Of a DNA stretch of 45,884 bases, positions 1 to 9,353 are shown in pieces. Where the stretch lies: the NCBI GenBank assembly GCA_021850805.1, contig JAJZKO010000001.1, positions 1 to 45,884 on the forward strand, given 5' to 3'. The notes under the pieces were generated by a model. It was not told where the DNA came from. It saw only the letters and a list, made by a program, of their open reading frames with translations, and made no database searches. The stretch comes from Microcaldota archaeon. GTDB taxonomy: Archaea; Micrarchaeota; Micrarchaeia; Micrarchaeales; CABMGC01. Made by a program: the position numbers and the translations under genes. Each line of letters opens with the position of its first letter. Positions within the stretch are counted from its first letter, which is position 1.

Positions 1-3
1 ATG

Positions 4-124
4 CGCCAGGGTAGGGATTTGAACCCTAAAGCCCTTGCGGGCACCGGTTGGCCTTTTAACATCACGAGATCAGCTCTTGAGTTAAACTCAAGACCGGCGC
101 GTTACCGGATTCTGCCACCCTGGC
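4..124 (-). tRNA. tRNA-Ser(TGA) with a 37-nt intron at canonical position 37/38 (intron 50..86)
   Basis: Reverse complement GCCAGGG...CCCTGGC-G acceptor; long variable arm GCCC-GCAA-GGGC; T-arm TAGGG-TTCAAAT-CCCTA; anticodon stem CCGGT/ACCGG; removing TTTAACTCAAGAGCTGATCTCGTGATGTTAAAAGGCC gives loop CTTGAGA (anticodon TGA). Confidence 0.85.
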
Positions 125-172
125 ACTTTAGGCAGCAATAGATTTATGCTGCATGGATTTATATCTGTTATA

Positions 173-937
173 CTATGAATGAAGCTTTCTGCCGTTCAGG
201 GTTACCACAGTAAGGGCAGCTTTGCCTGATGTGAATATGCTTTCTGAAGCCAATATTTTCTCTGCTTCCCTGAGGCTCTCCTTGTTTACTGGTTTGCTCT
301 CTATGAGCCTTACATCTGAAAGATGGAGGGCACCCACTGCTATCCCAATGTCTGGTAGCACCTCTGCAATTCTTTCAGCCTGTATAAAGTAGGAGGAAGC
401 GCTTCCAGCAGACATGTCAAGCTGGAGCTGGAGGTATCTTACAGGGGATGTCCCCATTATTATGGAGAGGAAGTGCGGTTGGTTGTCGGATCTGTCGAAA
501 TGTATTTTATCAAGGTCTATTGTCCTTGATGTCAGCATGACATTGCTTATTCCCTTATTGTCCAGCATTCTCTTGAACTCATCGAACTGGACAGATGCGT
601 TTATTCTTTCCAATGATGCGGGATCCTTTCCGTTAAACTGTGATATCAGAAATTCTTTCTCAGCGTCTGATGGTATTATCGATCCCTCGAGTGCTGCCTT
701 TGCATATTTCATTGCGCCGCAGTCTGTATGCGCCGCAATCTCAAAAACCTTGTAGCCTTCTGCCATGAGTTTTTCTATTGAAGACTTAAGGCCCTTGACG
801 TTTGCGCCTGCATTCCTTAATACAGCATCATGCGGGCCCTTGTATCCATCAAGATACTCGTTGAGCCTCCGGTCCATGCACGAGATTATCACTTTTGGAG
901 GCTTGTGCGCCTCGATATTATCAGGCACATTCATCAC
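173..937 (-). CDS. beta-carbonic anhydrase-like protein
   Basis: 254 aa; SCMDRR ... AHTDCGAM resembles the beta-CA Zn-ligand motifs CxDxR and HxxC. Confidence 0.6.
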   Translation of the reverse strand: MMNVPDNIEAHKPPKVIISCMDRRLNEYLDGYKGPHDAVLRNAGANVKGLKSSIEKLMAEGYKVFEIAAHTDCGAMKYAKAALEGSIIPSDAEKEFLISQFNGKDPASLERINASVQFDEFKRMLDNKGISNVMLTSRTIDLDKIHFDRSDNQPHFLSIIMGTSPVRYLQLQLDMSAGSASSYFIQAERIAEVLPDIGIAVGALHLSDVRLIESKPVNKESLREAEKILASESIFTSGKAALTVVTLNGRKLHS

Positions 938-938
938 A

Positions 939-2243
939 TTATGGTTCCATCCTATTGATCATTCTTGGGAATGGTATTGCGTCGCGTATATGGTCAAGGT
1001 TGAGGAGCCATTTTATCACGCGCTCCATCCCCATCCCAAAGCCTGCGTGAGGAACAGACCCGTATCTGCGGAGATCCATCCACCAGGAGTAATTGTCCAT
1101 GTTGAATTTGACCCCTTTTACCTGTTCGACGTACGCTATGCGCTTCTTAAGTTCGTCATATCTCCATTCCCTCTCGCTGCCGCCGATTATTTCGCCGTGG
1201 CCCGCAGGCGCCTGCAGATCTGAGCATATTACGGTCCTCTCGTCCTTTGGATTTATAGGCATGTAAAATGGCTTTATCTCCTTTGGCCAGTTATATATGA
1301 ACATAGGCTTTTCCTCGTCCTGGGTGAGTAATTTCTCATCCTCAACCCCGAAGTCATCGCCCCATTGCTTCTTGCTTCCCTTTTCGTTTAGAAGCGATAT
1401 TGCCTTTTCATAGCTCACTTTTTTGAACGGAGGCCTTATTTTTTTTAGCCTTTCCGCATCAACGCCTACTGCCTTAAGCATATCTTCTTCCTTCAGCAGA
1501 TTCCTTGCGAGATAGGAGATAAGCTTCTCCTGCAGCTTCATGCTCTTGGAGTTGTCGTAATATATCATCTCTGGTTCAAGGTGCCAGTATTCGGCAAGGT
1601 GCTTTACAGTCCTTGACTTCTCCGCCCTGTACGAAGGCACAAATGAGTATACCTTCTCAAGAGAGAAGCACATGGCCTCTGCGTATAGCTGCGATGATTC
1701 TGTGAGATATGCCTTCTGGCCGAAGTAGTCAACCTCAAACATGTCAGCGCCTGTCTCCCCGCCTGCCTTTGTTATTAGCGGTGGGGTCACCTCGTAGAAG
1801 CCCTGCGAGTCGAGAAATCTGCGCGTATACCTGAAGAGGTATGAACGTGCCCTCATTATTGCGGTCATCCTCTGGCTCCTAAGCCATAGATGCCTCTTGT
1901 CAAGCAACAGCTCTGTACTTTGATATTCGGTAATTGGAAATGGCTCTGCGATTCCTACAACTTCCATTTTTGATGCTTTTATTTCGTATCCTGTAGGGGC
2001 ACGTTTATCCAAGTTAAGGGTCCCGCCGGCTATAACACTTGATTCTATTGTTGCCTGCTGGGCTGCACTCCATGAAGCTGCATCTACAGAGTCCTTCTTC
2101 ACTGCCACTTGAATGATGCCGGTCCTATCACGCACTACCAGAAATATTATGCCTCCACTCTCTCGCTTCCTGTGCACCCAGCCTCTGATTATTACCTGAG
2201 ATCCTTCCTTTGCCGCTTCAGATATGCTTGTATAAGATGCCAA
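939..2243 (-). CDS. asnS: asparaginyl-tRNA synthetase (class II, archaeal AsnRS-like)
   Basis: 434 aa; OB fold GWVHRKRESGGIIFLVVRD; AEKSRTVKHLAEYWHLEPE and LRRYGSVPHAGFGMGMERV motifs typical of AsnRS rather than AspRS. Confidence 0.8.
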   Translation of the reverse strand: MASYTSISEAAKEGSQVIIRGWVHRKRESGGIIFLVVRDRTGIIQVAVKKDSVDAASWSAAQQATIESSVIAGGTLNLDKRAPTGYEIKASKMEVVGIAEPFPITEYQSTELLLDKRHLWLRSQRMTAIMRARSYLFRYTRRFLDSQGFYEVTPPLITKAGGETGADMFEVDYFGQKAYLTESSQLYAEAMCFSLEKVYSFVPSYRAEKSRTVKHLAEYWHLEPEMIYYDNSKSMKLQEKLISYLARNLLKEEDMLKAVGVDAERLKKIRPPFKKVSYEKAISLLNEKGSKKQWGDDFGVEDEKLLTQDEEKPMFIYNWPKEIKPFYMPINPKDERTVICSDLQAPAGHGEIIGGSEREWRYDELKKRIAYVEQVKGVKFNMDNYSWWMDLRRYGSVPHAGFGMGMERVIKWLLNLDHIRDAIPFPRMINRMEP

Positions 2244-2408
2244 TAGACCACTTGCAAAATTAGCATATTCTTATTGGTAATTGTATTGCTTGATTTATAT
2301 TCTTTTCTTAGCACAGCGCCAACTGCGGCTCTTGCCCTTCTTCGCAGGTTTTCAAGCGTGTTTAATGCATGGCTAATGGTTATTAATACCAAAATGTAAA
2401 TCATAATT

Positions 2409-2840
2409 ATGGATGATACCGATTACAAGATACTTTTTGCAGTGAACTCAGGCATAGTCAGGTATACATCGCTTGCAAAGAAACTTGGCATACCGGTATC
2501 CACAGTACATTTCAGGATGAAGAAGCTCGAGAAGTCTAAGGTCATACGTAGGTATGTAGGCGATATAGACTGGGCTGCGTGCGGATTCCCTATAATATCA
2601 TATGTTTTCGTGAATATAGATGTTGATCTTCTTAAGAAGATGAAGAAGACGCAGGAGATGTTACTGAAGGAGCTTCTTGGATTGGCATATGTTGTGGAGG
2701 GGCATGTGATTACGGGAGAAGCGGACATACTTCTTAAGATAATATCAAGGGATACTGGGCAGCTTAAGGACATACTTCTCAACCATATAGATTCGAAGGA
2801 CGGGGTTGTTAAGACAAAGACTGCAATAGTCTTGGAGTAA
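2409..2840 (+). CDS. Lrp/AsnC family transcriptional regulator
   Basis: 143 aa; N-terminal HTH (LAKKLGIPVSTVHFRMKKLEK) plus RAM-like C-terminal domain. Confidence 0.8.
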   Translation: MDDTDYKILFAVNSGIVRYTSLAKKLGIPVSTVHFRMKKLEKSKVIRRYVGDIDWAACGFPIISYVFVNIDVDLLKKMKKTQEMLLKELLGLAYVVEGHVITGEADILLKIISRDTGQLKDILLNHIDSKDGVVKTKTAIVLE

Positions 2841-3431
2841 GTGTTCAGTATGGATAAGAACGACTGCGATCTTGCCAAGAAATATAACATGGTCTATCTT
2901 GAGATATTGATGAAGTATAAAGACTACATAGAGGAAAAGGAGGCAATATATGTATCGCAGCTGCCTGAATTCGTATCGCCAAAGGACCAGAATGTTGGTG
3001 CGGTGGTGATGGAGCTGCTTAGGTCCTTTGGCTCGTATGAGCCGTCAAAAGACCTTGCTGATGGAGCGGCAAAGGCATGGTCGTATGTGAATGAGAACAT
3101 AGACACTATTTCCATACCGCTTGATTATTGGCAGTCACCGGAAGAGACACTTAAGCATATGGCTGGTGATCTTCTTGACAAAGCAGTACTATTGTGCAGC
3201 ATGATAATAGCAATGGGAAGCACTGATGCGAAGGTGGTGATATGTATAAAGCCTGGAAAGACCAGTGCGAATGTTTATTTTGGTTGGAATGGGGGAATAA
3301 TCTCGCTGGATCTGGAGATGGGACCGAAAGCATATGCTGACAGAGATGAACTTCTCGCAGATATAGGAATAGGAGAAGAGGGGACTACTGCTTACGAATT
3401 CGATGATAAGGTTTACTCAGATCTTTCCTAG
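2841..3431 (+). CDS. transglutaminase-like fold protein, probably non-catalytic
   Basis: 196 aa; DYWQSPEETLKHMAGDLLDKAVLLCSMIIAMG resembles transglutaminase-core 'W..p.etl..gaGDCeDkA.ll..ml.a.G' but with Cys replaced. Confidence 0.5.
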   Translation: MFSMDKNDCDLAKKYNMVYLEILMKYKDYIEEKEAIYVSQLPEFVSPKDQNVGAVVMELLRSFGSYEPSKDLADGAAKAWSYVNENIDTISIPLDYWQSPEETLKHMAGDLLDKAVLLCSMIIAMGSTDAKVVICIKPGKTSANVYFGWNGGIISLDLEMGPKAYADRDELLADIGIGEEGTTAYEFDDKVYSDLS

Positions 3432-3545
3432 CTTCCTGGCTCTCTTGAGCTTGGCTCTTGCTACCCGCTTCAGTATCCGCTTTCCATTTATCTTCCTGTG
3501 CGTGCGCCCTACCCTCCTTTTCTTCTTTCCGACTGTTTTCTGCAT
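3417..3545 (-). CDS. 42-aa highly basic small protein (not in ORF track)
   Basis: Read directly: MQKTVGKKKRRVGRTHRKINGKRILKRVARAKLKRARKLGKI*; about half K/R/H; directly downstream of fen1 on the same strand. Confidence 0.6.
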   Translation of the reverse strand: MQKTVGKKKRRVGRTHRKINGKRILKRVARAKLKRARKLGKI

Positions 3546-3578
3546 TTAATCGCCATATACCTGATTGTAAGTTTCTAT

Positions 3579-4637
3579 TTACAGCCAGCTATTTATACCT
3601 TTTTGTTTTCGCGATGCACCTGCAGATGAGAGCATATCTGCTATCTTTGATACCCTGTCTTCCATAAACCCGTGCTTATCACACATGAAAGAGACCAGGC
3701 CTTCCTTGTCGACCGAGAAAGATGAGCATATCTCTGAGAACCTTGCCGCACCTATCTCCTCTACGTCAGGATTTGTAAATATGTGTTCAATCTCAATAGG
3801 ATCCGTCTCAAAGTCGTACCCGTATTTTTCCCGTACTAGTGATACCACTTCGTCCAGGCTCTTGCACGAACTTGCTATCTTAAGCGCTGTTTTTGGCCCT
3901 ACCTTGCTTACTCCCTGATTGAAATCCGTGCCTACAAGCATGCCCAGCCATATAAGCTGGTTCAGCGTTATGCCGAGCTTTCCAAGCAGTTCCTTGAGCT
4001 CTATGCGCTCTATTGAGACATCTACATAGACATTCTTCCTTGGCAGTTTTCTTCTTCCAGTAAGCGTCAGGTTTCTTATTACTATCTCGGCACCGAAAAG
4101 GAACGAATCGTAGTCCTGACTTGCGCTCGCGTCAGCGAGACCTGCCCTTGAGAGCTGTGCAGCCTGTGCCTCCCCTTCGCCTGGTGCCTGTATGAATGGC
4201 ACGCCCATTAGCCTTAGGAGCTCCTTCGAGCTTCCTATCACATACTCGTTTATTGAGGTGCTTGCCATTGCATGCATTCTCGCCTCTTCTAGCAAGCCCT
4301 CGGATTTTGACTTTTCCCATGCCTCGTGGGCCGCTCTTCTCCTGCTCATCCTCGCTTCGAGAGTCTTTCTCTTTGCTGTAGGAGGTATACCATCAAAAAC
4401 AAAAATAGGCTTTGTGCCATTTTCTATGAGCCTTGACGTCCTGTAAAGGAGGCCTGAGAGATGGCTTGTTATCCTGTTATCCTTGTCGGTAAGCGGTGTT
4501 CCGTCGGGTTGCCTTATTATCGAAAGGAACTGGTATATGGTATTGAATGCGTCTATCGCTATGGTCTTCCCGCTCAGCGCATCGATGCTTATCACAGATT
4601 TTGCTTCGGATACAAGCTTGCCTATATCGACTGCCAC
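3579..4637 (-). CDS. fen: flap endonuclease 1
   Basis: 352 aa; XPG N and I motifs (FVFDGIPP, APGEGEAQAAQL, QDYDSFLFGA); C-terminal PIP box QKGINSWL. Confidence 0.95.
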   Translation of the reverse strand: MAVDIGKLVSEAKSVISIDALSGKTIAIDAFNTIYQFLSIIRQPDGTPLTDKDNRITSHLSGLLYRTSRLIENGTKPIFVFDGIPPTAKRKTLEARMSRRRAAHEAWEKSKSEGLLEEARMHAMASTSINEYVIGSSKELLRLMGVPFIQAPGEGEAQAAQLSRAGLADASASQDYDSFLFGAEIVIRNLTLTGRRKLPRKNVYVDVSIERIELKELLGKLGITLNQLIWLGMLVGTDFNQGVSKVGPKTALKIASSCKSLDEVVSLVREKYGYDFETDPIEIEHIFTNPDVEEIGAARFSEICSSFSVDKEGLVSFMCDKHGFMEDRVSKIADMLSSAGASRKQKGINSWL

Positions 4638-4638
4638 T

Positions 4639-5103
4639 TCACTTACCCTCTTTCTTCTCTATGAAATCAGCAAGCGTAGCCTCTCTTGCTTGGGTCGTCG
4701 TAGATGCTCTCTTTACCGCAGGCTTCTTCTGGATTATCCTTATGTCCAATTCCTTCTCAAGCTTTCTTGCTATGCTGTCCGGAGGCGTAGTCTTTTCCCA
4801 TTCTATTCTTGATAGAATGCTCTCTTTTTCGTTAATCTTCTCGCCAAGCTCCTTGAGACTCATGCCCGCCGATTCGCGTGCCCTTCGTATTATGGTCCCG
4901 TATCCTTCAACTACTTCGTCCTGTTCGGAATCGCCAAAATCCCTGCGATGGGAGACTGCGTGCTGAATAGTTCCCCTCTTCTGCGCAGGCTTCCCACGAG
5001 AGCAATCTTCGCACACTGTCAGATGTGCGCCTTCCAGCTCTATCTCGTATTCATCCTTCATCTCCTTCCCGCAAATCTCGCAGTCAGACATGATACCAAC
5101 CAT
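4639..5103 (-). CDS. archaeal multiprotein bridging factor 1-like (Zn ribbon + HTH_3)
   Basis: 154 aa; CEICGKEM...CEDCSRGK Zn ribbon followed by Cro/cI HTH (RRARESAGMSLKELGEKINEKESILSRIE). Confidence 0.85.
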   Translation of the reverse strand: MVGIMSDCEICGKEMKDEYEIELEGAHLTVCEDCSRGKPAQKRGTIQHAVSHRRDFGDSEQDEVVEGYGTIIRRARESAGMSLKELGEKINEKESILSRIEWEKTTPPDSIARKLEKELDIRIIQKKPAVKRASTTTQAREATLADFIEKKEGK

Positions 5104-5132
5104 TTATTACTTTTTACCCTGTACTATTAATC

Positions 5133-6635
5133 ATGGATAAAACAAATAAAGGCGTATTGCGAAGAAGGGGAACCATCACCGCAATTACGCTGATTGTAGC
5201 TATCATAGCGATAGCATCCATTGTATCTTTGTATTTATCCAAGACAGGGGTACTTGTCGAGTGGGGAATGGCTATAATAACTCTTGCAATAGCTGGTATG
5301 GTTATATCAAAAATCAATGGATTTAACGGGTCTTTTGGCCTTTACCTGCTGGGCTCAAGGCACGGAACGGGATTCGTGGATTGGCTTGCAGGAAGAAAAG
5401 ATAATTTCTGGGAAGTAATGGCAGACTGGGGCCTTGCCGCAGGATTTGGCATTTTGGCCTACTTCCTCTTCAAAGGCAAAATAAGCAAGCGAATGATAGC
5501 AATCGGCATAGTTTCCGACTTGGTGATTCTTTACCTTGCAGTACCTGCACTTTTCTTCTCTCTTAAGTTTATAAATATCCCACAGATTTCCTCCAGGCTG
5601 GGCAGCATACCGATAAGTGCGACACCTTCCGAGTTTTTTGGCCTTGTGCTCGATTATGCTACGAGCACTTTCTCAATCCTTGGCGCAGTTTTTATTCTTA
5701 TTGGCGGATATTCCATGTTTTCCGTAGGGTTCCTTGCATTCGGTGCATTGGAGATACTTTATGGGATATCCAGCTTTATCTTCATCTCCATAACAACCGC
5801 GAAGCCAAATTATACAATATTGAATTCGCAGATACCTGGTGCGTCACCAGTCATACCGGGAATAACCATACCGCTCATATCTGGGATAATTGCGCTTGTA
5901 ATAATATTGGTTGCGCATGAATTTTCTCATGGAGTTCTTTCGAGGAGAGCCAGGGTTAAACTCAAGTCAATAGGCGTTGTCCTGTTTGGCATAATACCCA
6001 TGGGCGCATTCGTAGAGCCTGACGAGAAACAAGTCACCAAACTGCCAGCCATTAAGCAAAACAGGATATTTATAGCAGGAGTCTCTTCCAACCTCATATT
6101 ATCTGCCGTATTTCTGGTCCTCGTCATTCTTATGCTTCTATATGTGATGCCAACAGTTACAACAAACAGGATAATAGTCTCGGGGGTTATACCAAATACA
6201 CCGGCTAACGGAATAATACGCAGCGGTACAGTCATATATTCATGGGATGGCCATCCGGTTGGAAATATAACGTCACTTGAGAATGCAGCGGCAGATGATG
6301 GGCCTTTTAGCCTTGTCTCGCTCTCGACCAACCTTGGTAATTATTCAATGAGGGCAAACCAAAGCGGCAAGATAGGCGTCTACCTCTCTTCTGAAACCGT
6401 GCCCATATCCAACAGTACGGGATACGAAGCGATCTACTTTATTTACCAGCTCTTTGCGCTTTCTTTCATGCTCAATTTCTTTGTTGGTATATTCAACCTT
6501 CTCCCAGCGCCATTTTTCGACGCGTGGAGAATATACGGCATAAACGTGAAGAACAAGAACCTGATAAAGTACCTTTCGGCAATAGTTATAGTTTCCATTA
6601 TACTTAATATTCTTCCGTGGCTTTGGACTGTTTAG
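5133..6635 (+). CDS. site-2 protease family (M50) membrane metalloprotease with PDZ-like region
   Basis: 500 aa; multiple TM segments; HEFSHG zinc motif; NLLPAPFFDAWRI second motif. Confidence 0.85.
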   Translation: MDKTNKGVLRRRGTITAITLIVAIIAIASIVSLYLSKTGVLVEWGMAIITLAIAGMVISKINGFNGSFGLYLLGSRHGTGFVDWLAGRKDNFWEVMADWGLAAGFGILAYFLFKGKISKRMIAIGIVSDLVILYLAVPALFFSLKFINIPQISSRLGSIPISATPSEFFGLVLDYATSTFSILGAVFILIGGYSMFSVGFLAFGALEILYGISSFIFISITTAKPNYTILNSQIPGASPVIPGITIPLISGIIALVIILVAHEFSHGVLSRRARVKLKSIGVVLFGIIPMGAFVEPDEKQVTKLPAIKQNRIFIAGVSSNLILSAVFLVLVILMLLYVMPTVTTNRIIVSGVIPNTPANGIIRSGTVIYSWDGHPVGNITSLENAAADDGPFSLVSLSTNLGNYSMRANQSGKIGVYLSSETVPISNSTGYEAIYFIYQLFALSFMLNFFVGIFNLLPAPFFDAWRIYGINVKNKNLIKYLSAIVIVSIILNILPWLWTV

Positions 6636-6754
6636 TGTAATTTATTTGGAATCCAATATTTATGGCAGGTTAACGGTAATCAGTGTGGTCTGGCCCATTT
6701 AATATGCTAATCGTACACTAAAAAAATGCAATTTGATTTCTGAGCGGAAACGTA

Positions 6755-7549
6755 TCAGTTACTGACATACTTAGTAGACACATTTATCTGCTCAGTACCG
6801 GAACCTAAATCCTGTATCTCTAGTGTTACCCTTCCGCTAAGCACTGGGACTAGTTCTGTCTGGCCTGATTGAACAGAGGCAATCTCTGTCCCATATGGAT
6901 ACAAATATGCAGATGTGGAATTGTAGTCAAGTATGTTTGTAACATTCTTTTCGTATACATACATAAGAGTATAGTTTCCTGAGAAGTAAGTTTGGTTGTA
7001 GTACGGGTTTGCCACGTAATAAGCTTTATAGGCGCATGGCGGATAGTATACATACGTGCCTAAAGTATAGTTGTAGGCTTCCCGTGTAACCCCAACTTGC
7101 TCTGATGAAGCACTGCCTCCTTTTGACTTGGATACTAACATATTTATGATTAGATAACCGTAGCGCGGCACAGTAAAACTTACATTATGAAAGTTCTCCG
7201 TTTGCCCGTATCCACTGGTATAGTAGTATTCAAAAGTGCCATTTACAATCCGATTAAGCGTACAATTATAATAAGTTGCATTTAACAGGTATGACGAATA
7301 TGTCAGACCTTTTGATGTATTAACATCAATTGAAAGGTTGTAATATTTTTCAAATGATTCGTTGGGTGGAATCTGTTTCTTATAGTAGTTAGTCTGATTT
7401 GAGGCATTTGAAAGCTGAGCGTCAAGCTTTGAGAGACCTGAGGAAATAGAGGAGTATGAAAGATAGAAGTACATTGCAATAACTATTACTGCAATTAATG
7501 CTACAGCAAGCACAATCACAAGTAACCACTCCTGGCCATTTGACGCCAT
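6755..7549 (-). CDS. membrane-anchored extracellular protein, hypothetical
   Basis: Likely start at internal Met MASNGQEWLLVIVLAVALIAVIVIAMYFYL (N-terminal TM), then Tyr/Asn-rich extracellular part with many NxS/T sequons. Confidence 0.5.
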   Translation of the reverse strand: MASNGQEWLLVIVLAVALIAVIVIAMYFYLSYSSISSGLSKLDAQLSNASNQTNYYKKQIPPNESFEKYYNLSIDVNTSKGLTYSSYLLNATYYNCTLNRIVNGTFEYYYTSGYGQTENFHNVSFTVPRYGYLIINMLVSKSKGGSASSEQVGVTREAYNYTLGTYVYYPPCAYKAYYVANPYYNQTYFSGNYTLMYVYEKNVTNILDYNSTSAYLYPYGTEIASVQSGQTELVPVLSGRVTLEIQDLGSGTEQINVSTKYVSN

Positions 7550-7659
7550 GCAATCAGCAATATATAAAAGCCCGCATTTATAAACTTTTTTGCTAGTAAG
7601 TAAAAGATTGGAAGCTGACATTTATATTCCAACACCACGTCAGAATAAAAGCCACTACA

Positions 7660-7830
7660 TAACTTGCTGGATAGGCAGGACGGCAAAACGACGTATGGAT
7701 TGCAAGTCTTTTCAGACCTGCAACCCTGTTACTTGCCATCCCAAAGACTTCCTTAAGTCTTAAGAAAATACGTTCTGTTGTCCGTTTCTTCCTGTAATTT
7801 GGATCTTTAGGCGTCTCTGATTTTCTCCAC
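7660..7830 (-). pseudogene. C-terminal fragment of a DDE transposase (remnant)
   Basis: Reverse frame reads PKDPNYRKKRTTERIFLRLKEVFGMASNRVAGLKRLAIHTSFC..., resembling the KRTxVERvFsRLKExxGL..rVrGLk...H...C C-terminus of DDE transposases; no N-terminal part. Confidence 0.55.
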
Positions 7831-8118
7831 CTCCTTCATACCTTTCGCAACAGAGTTGAAGGTGAACAGGCTTATCGTGAGGCAATGCTTAAATATAAGA
7901 TTAAAGATTATTTGATTAAAGGAATTCGGCGCTCTTATATTGGGCGCAAGATGATCTTTCCATGGCTTTGTTTCCATGTTTGCCTGTTAGTAGGCGCCTC
8001 TTTGTGAGATTTGCAAGCCATTACTTTGATGGGCCTTTTTCAAGTAGATTGCCTGCCTTTCTGGAGATTATGGACTTAGTGCAGTATTCTTTGCCTTCAT
8101 GTTTGTAATGGTGAATTT

Positions 8119-8748
8119 ATGGCAAATACTATGAGAAATTTGCAGCAGGATAAGAACTTCTTCTCAGAGTTGCATATGAAAGTGATGAACGACGGATCTT
8201 TTATTAGCGTACCTATTGCTGCCCTGAGCATCTCAGAAAAGAAGGCGGAAGGTAGCTTCCATCTGAGGGTGCAGACTGAGAAAGGAGACCTGCAAGCAGT
8301 AGCAAAGGTGTTTGGCGGGCTGGAAGCCAGAATGGATAAAGAAGGCATTAGATTTAGAGCGTACGGCGTAGACAATTACACTGGGATTCATTACGTAAGT
8401 ATCTCTGCCTCCTGGAACGGCGGAGAGAGTAAGGCAGTGGATGCAATCATGGAGATATATAAATTCATAGAGAATACAAGGCCGGCTGATGCAGGCGGAG
8501 TATCGCAGGCGAAGCTTGCTATAGAGCAGGTAATAACGGGGCTTGATCCAGAAAGGGAAAGGCTTGGAGAGATGCATACTGCAGTAAAATTTCTTGCTGA
8601 AGCGATAGGAAGCGTCAGGGACTCTGGTGCAGGCAGGGAAGATGTAGTTAGGCTTGAGGAAGCGGCAAGGAAGTTTGTGAACGAGCTCAAAGCAGTAGAG
8701 GTAAGGATGTTATTGAGAGGAAACGACCATGGTACCCCACTTAACTAA
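8119..8748 (+). CDS. hypothetical protein
   Basis: 209 aa intact ORF with coding-like composition; no family recognised. Confidence 0.6.
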   Translation: MANTMRNLQQDKNFFSELHMKVMNDGSFISVPIAALSISEKKAEGSFHLRVQTEKGDLQAVAKVFGGLEARMDKEGIRFRAYGVDNYTGIHYVSISASWNGGESKAVDAIMEIYKFIENTRPADAGGVSQAKLAIEQVITGLDPERERLGEMHTAVKFLAEAIGSVRDSGAGREDVVRLEEAARKFVNELKAVEVRMLLRGNDHGTPLN

Positions 8749-8837
8749 CAGTGGCTCCAAATAAATAATTTATAGCTTTGCATTCTGCACCGAATCAGAA
8801 GGTGTTCTCAGGTATGCGCTTACAACTAATCCTGTCC

Positions 8838-9344
8838 TTACCATGGAACGTCCTTTATCTTTAACGAATGGGCTGCAGCATTTGTAGAGCGATGCAGCAG
8901 TCCTGTGAGTATTACTAGGAAGATTATCCCCCAGATGGATGGAAAACCACCAAATGGAAGGGCGAATAACAGTGCGAATATCAGGAATGGGTATTGGTCA
9001 AGGAGCAGTGTTCTCTCCCCGGATCTCTTTCCCTGACGCCTCTTGATGAAGCTTCCTGTGAGGTCACCTATATGCGTCCCTACACTCATTGAGATTCCTG
9101 CAAGGAATATGCCAGGTATAAAATATGAGAGCAGCAGGGCCATTACGAATCCGGAGAGAATGCCTGATAAAAGGCCGCGTATTGTCTTGTGTTTGCCAAA
9201 TATGGGCTTGCCTTGGAATTTGTGATTCATGTCTATAGGCGCGCCGCCGCCGAATATCACCGGTGCCCCGTTTGAGACATAAGCGGGAAGTATGTATATT
9301 ACAGGATATATGATTATCGCGTATAATGCATCCTCGATGCCCAT
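8838..9344 (-). CDS. carS: CDP-archaeol synthase (DUF46 / CarS)
   Basis: 168 aa; NGAPVIFGGGAPIDMNHKFQGKPIFGKHKTIRGLLSG motif and TM layout. Confidence 0.9.
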   Translation of the reverse strand: MGIEDALYAIIIYPVIYILPAYVSNGAPVIFGGGAPIDMNHKFQGKPIFGKHKTIRGLLSGILSGFVMALLLSYFIPGIFLAGISMSVGTHIGDLTGSFIKRRQGKRSGERTLLLDQYPFLIFALLFALPFGGFPSIWGIIFLVILTGLLHRSTNAAAHSLKIKDVPW

Positions 9345-9353
9345 ACATTCAGC

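Noticed and set aside
4-124. tRNA-Leu assignment for the first tRNA
   Set aside because: The long variable arm fits either class II tRNA, but the spliced loop CTTGAGA gives anticodon TGA and the discriminator is G, matching Ser.
414-1223. Plus-strand ORFs 414..755 and 765..1223
   Set aside because: Antisense to the carbonic anhydrase-like and asnS genes; no family-like sequence; shadow ORFs.
2192-2404. 70-aa minus-strand ORF
   Set aside because: Overlaps the asnS start and intergenic promoter region; low-complexity translation with no recognisable domain.
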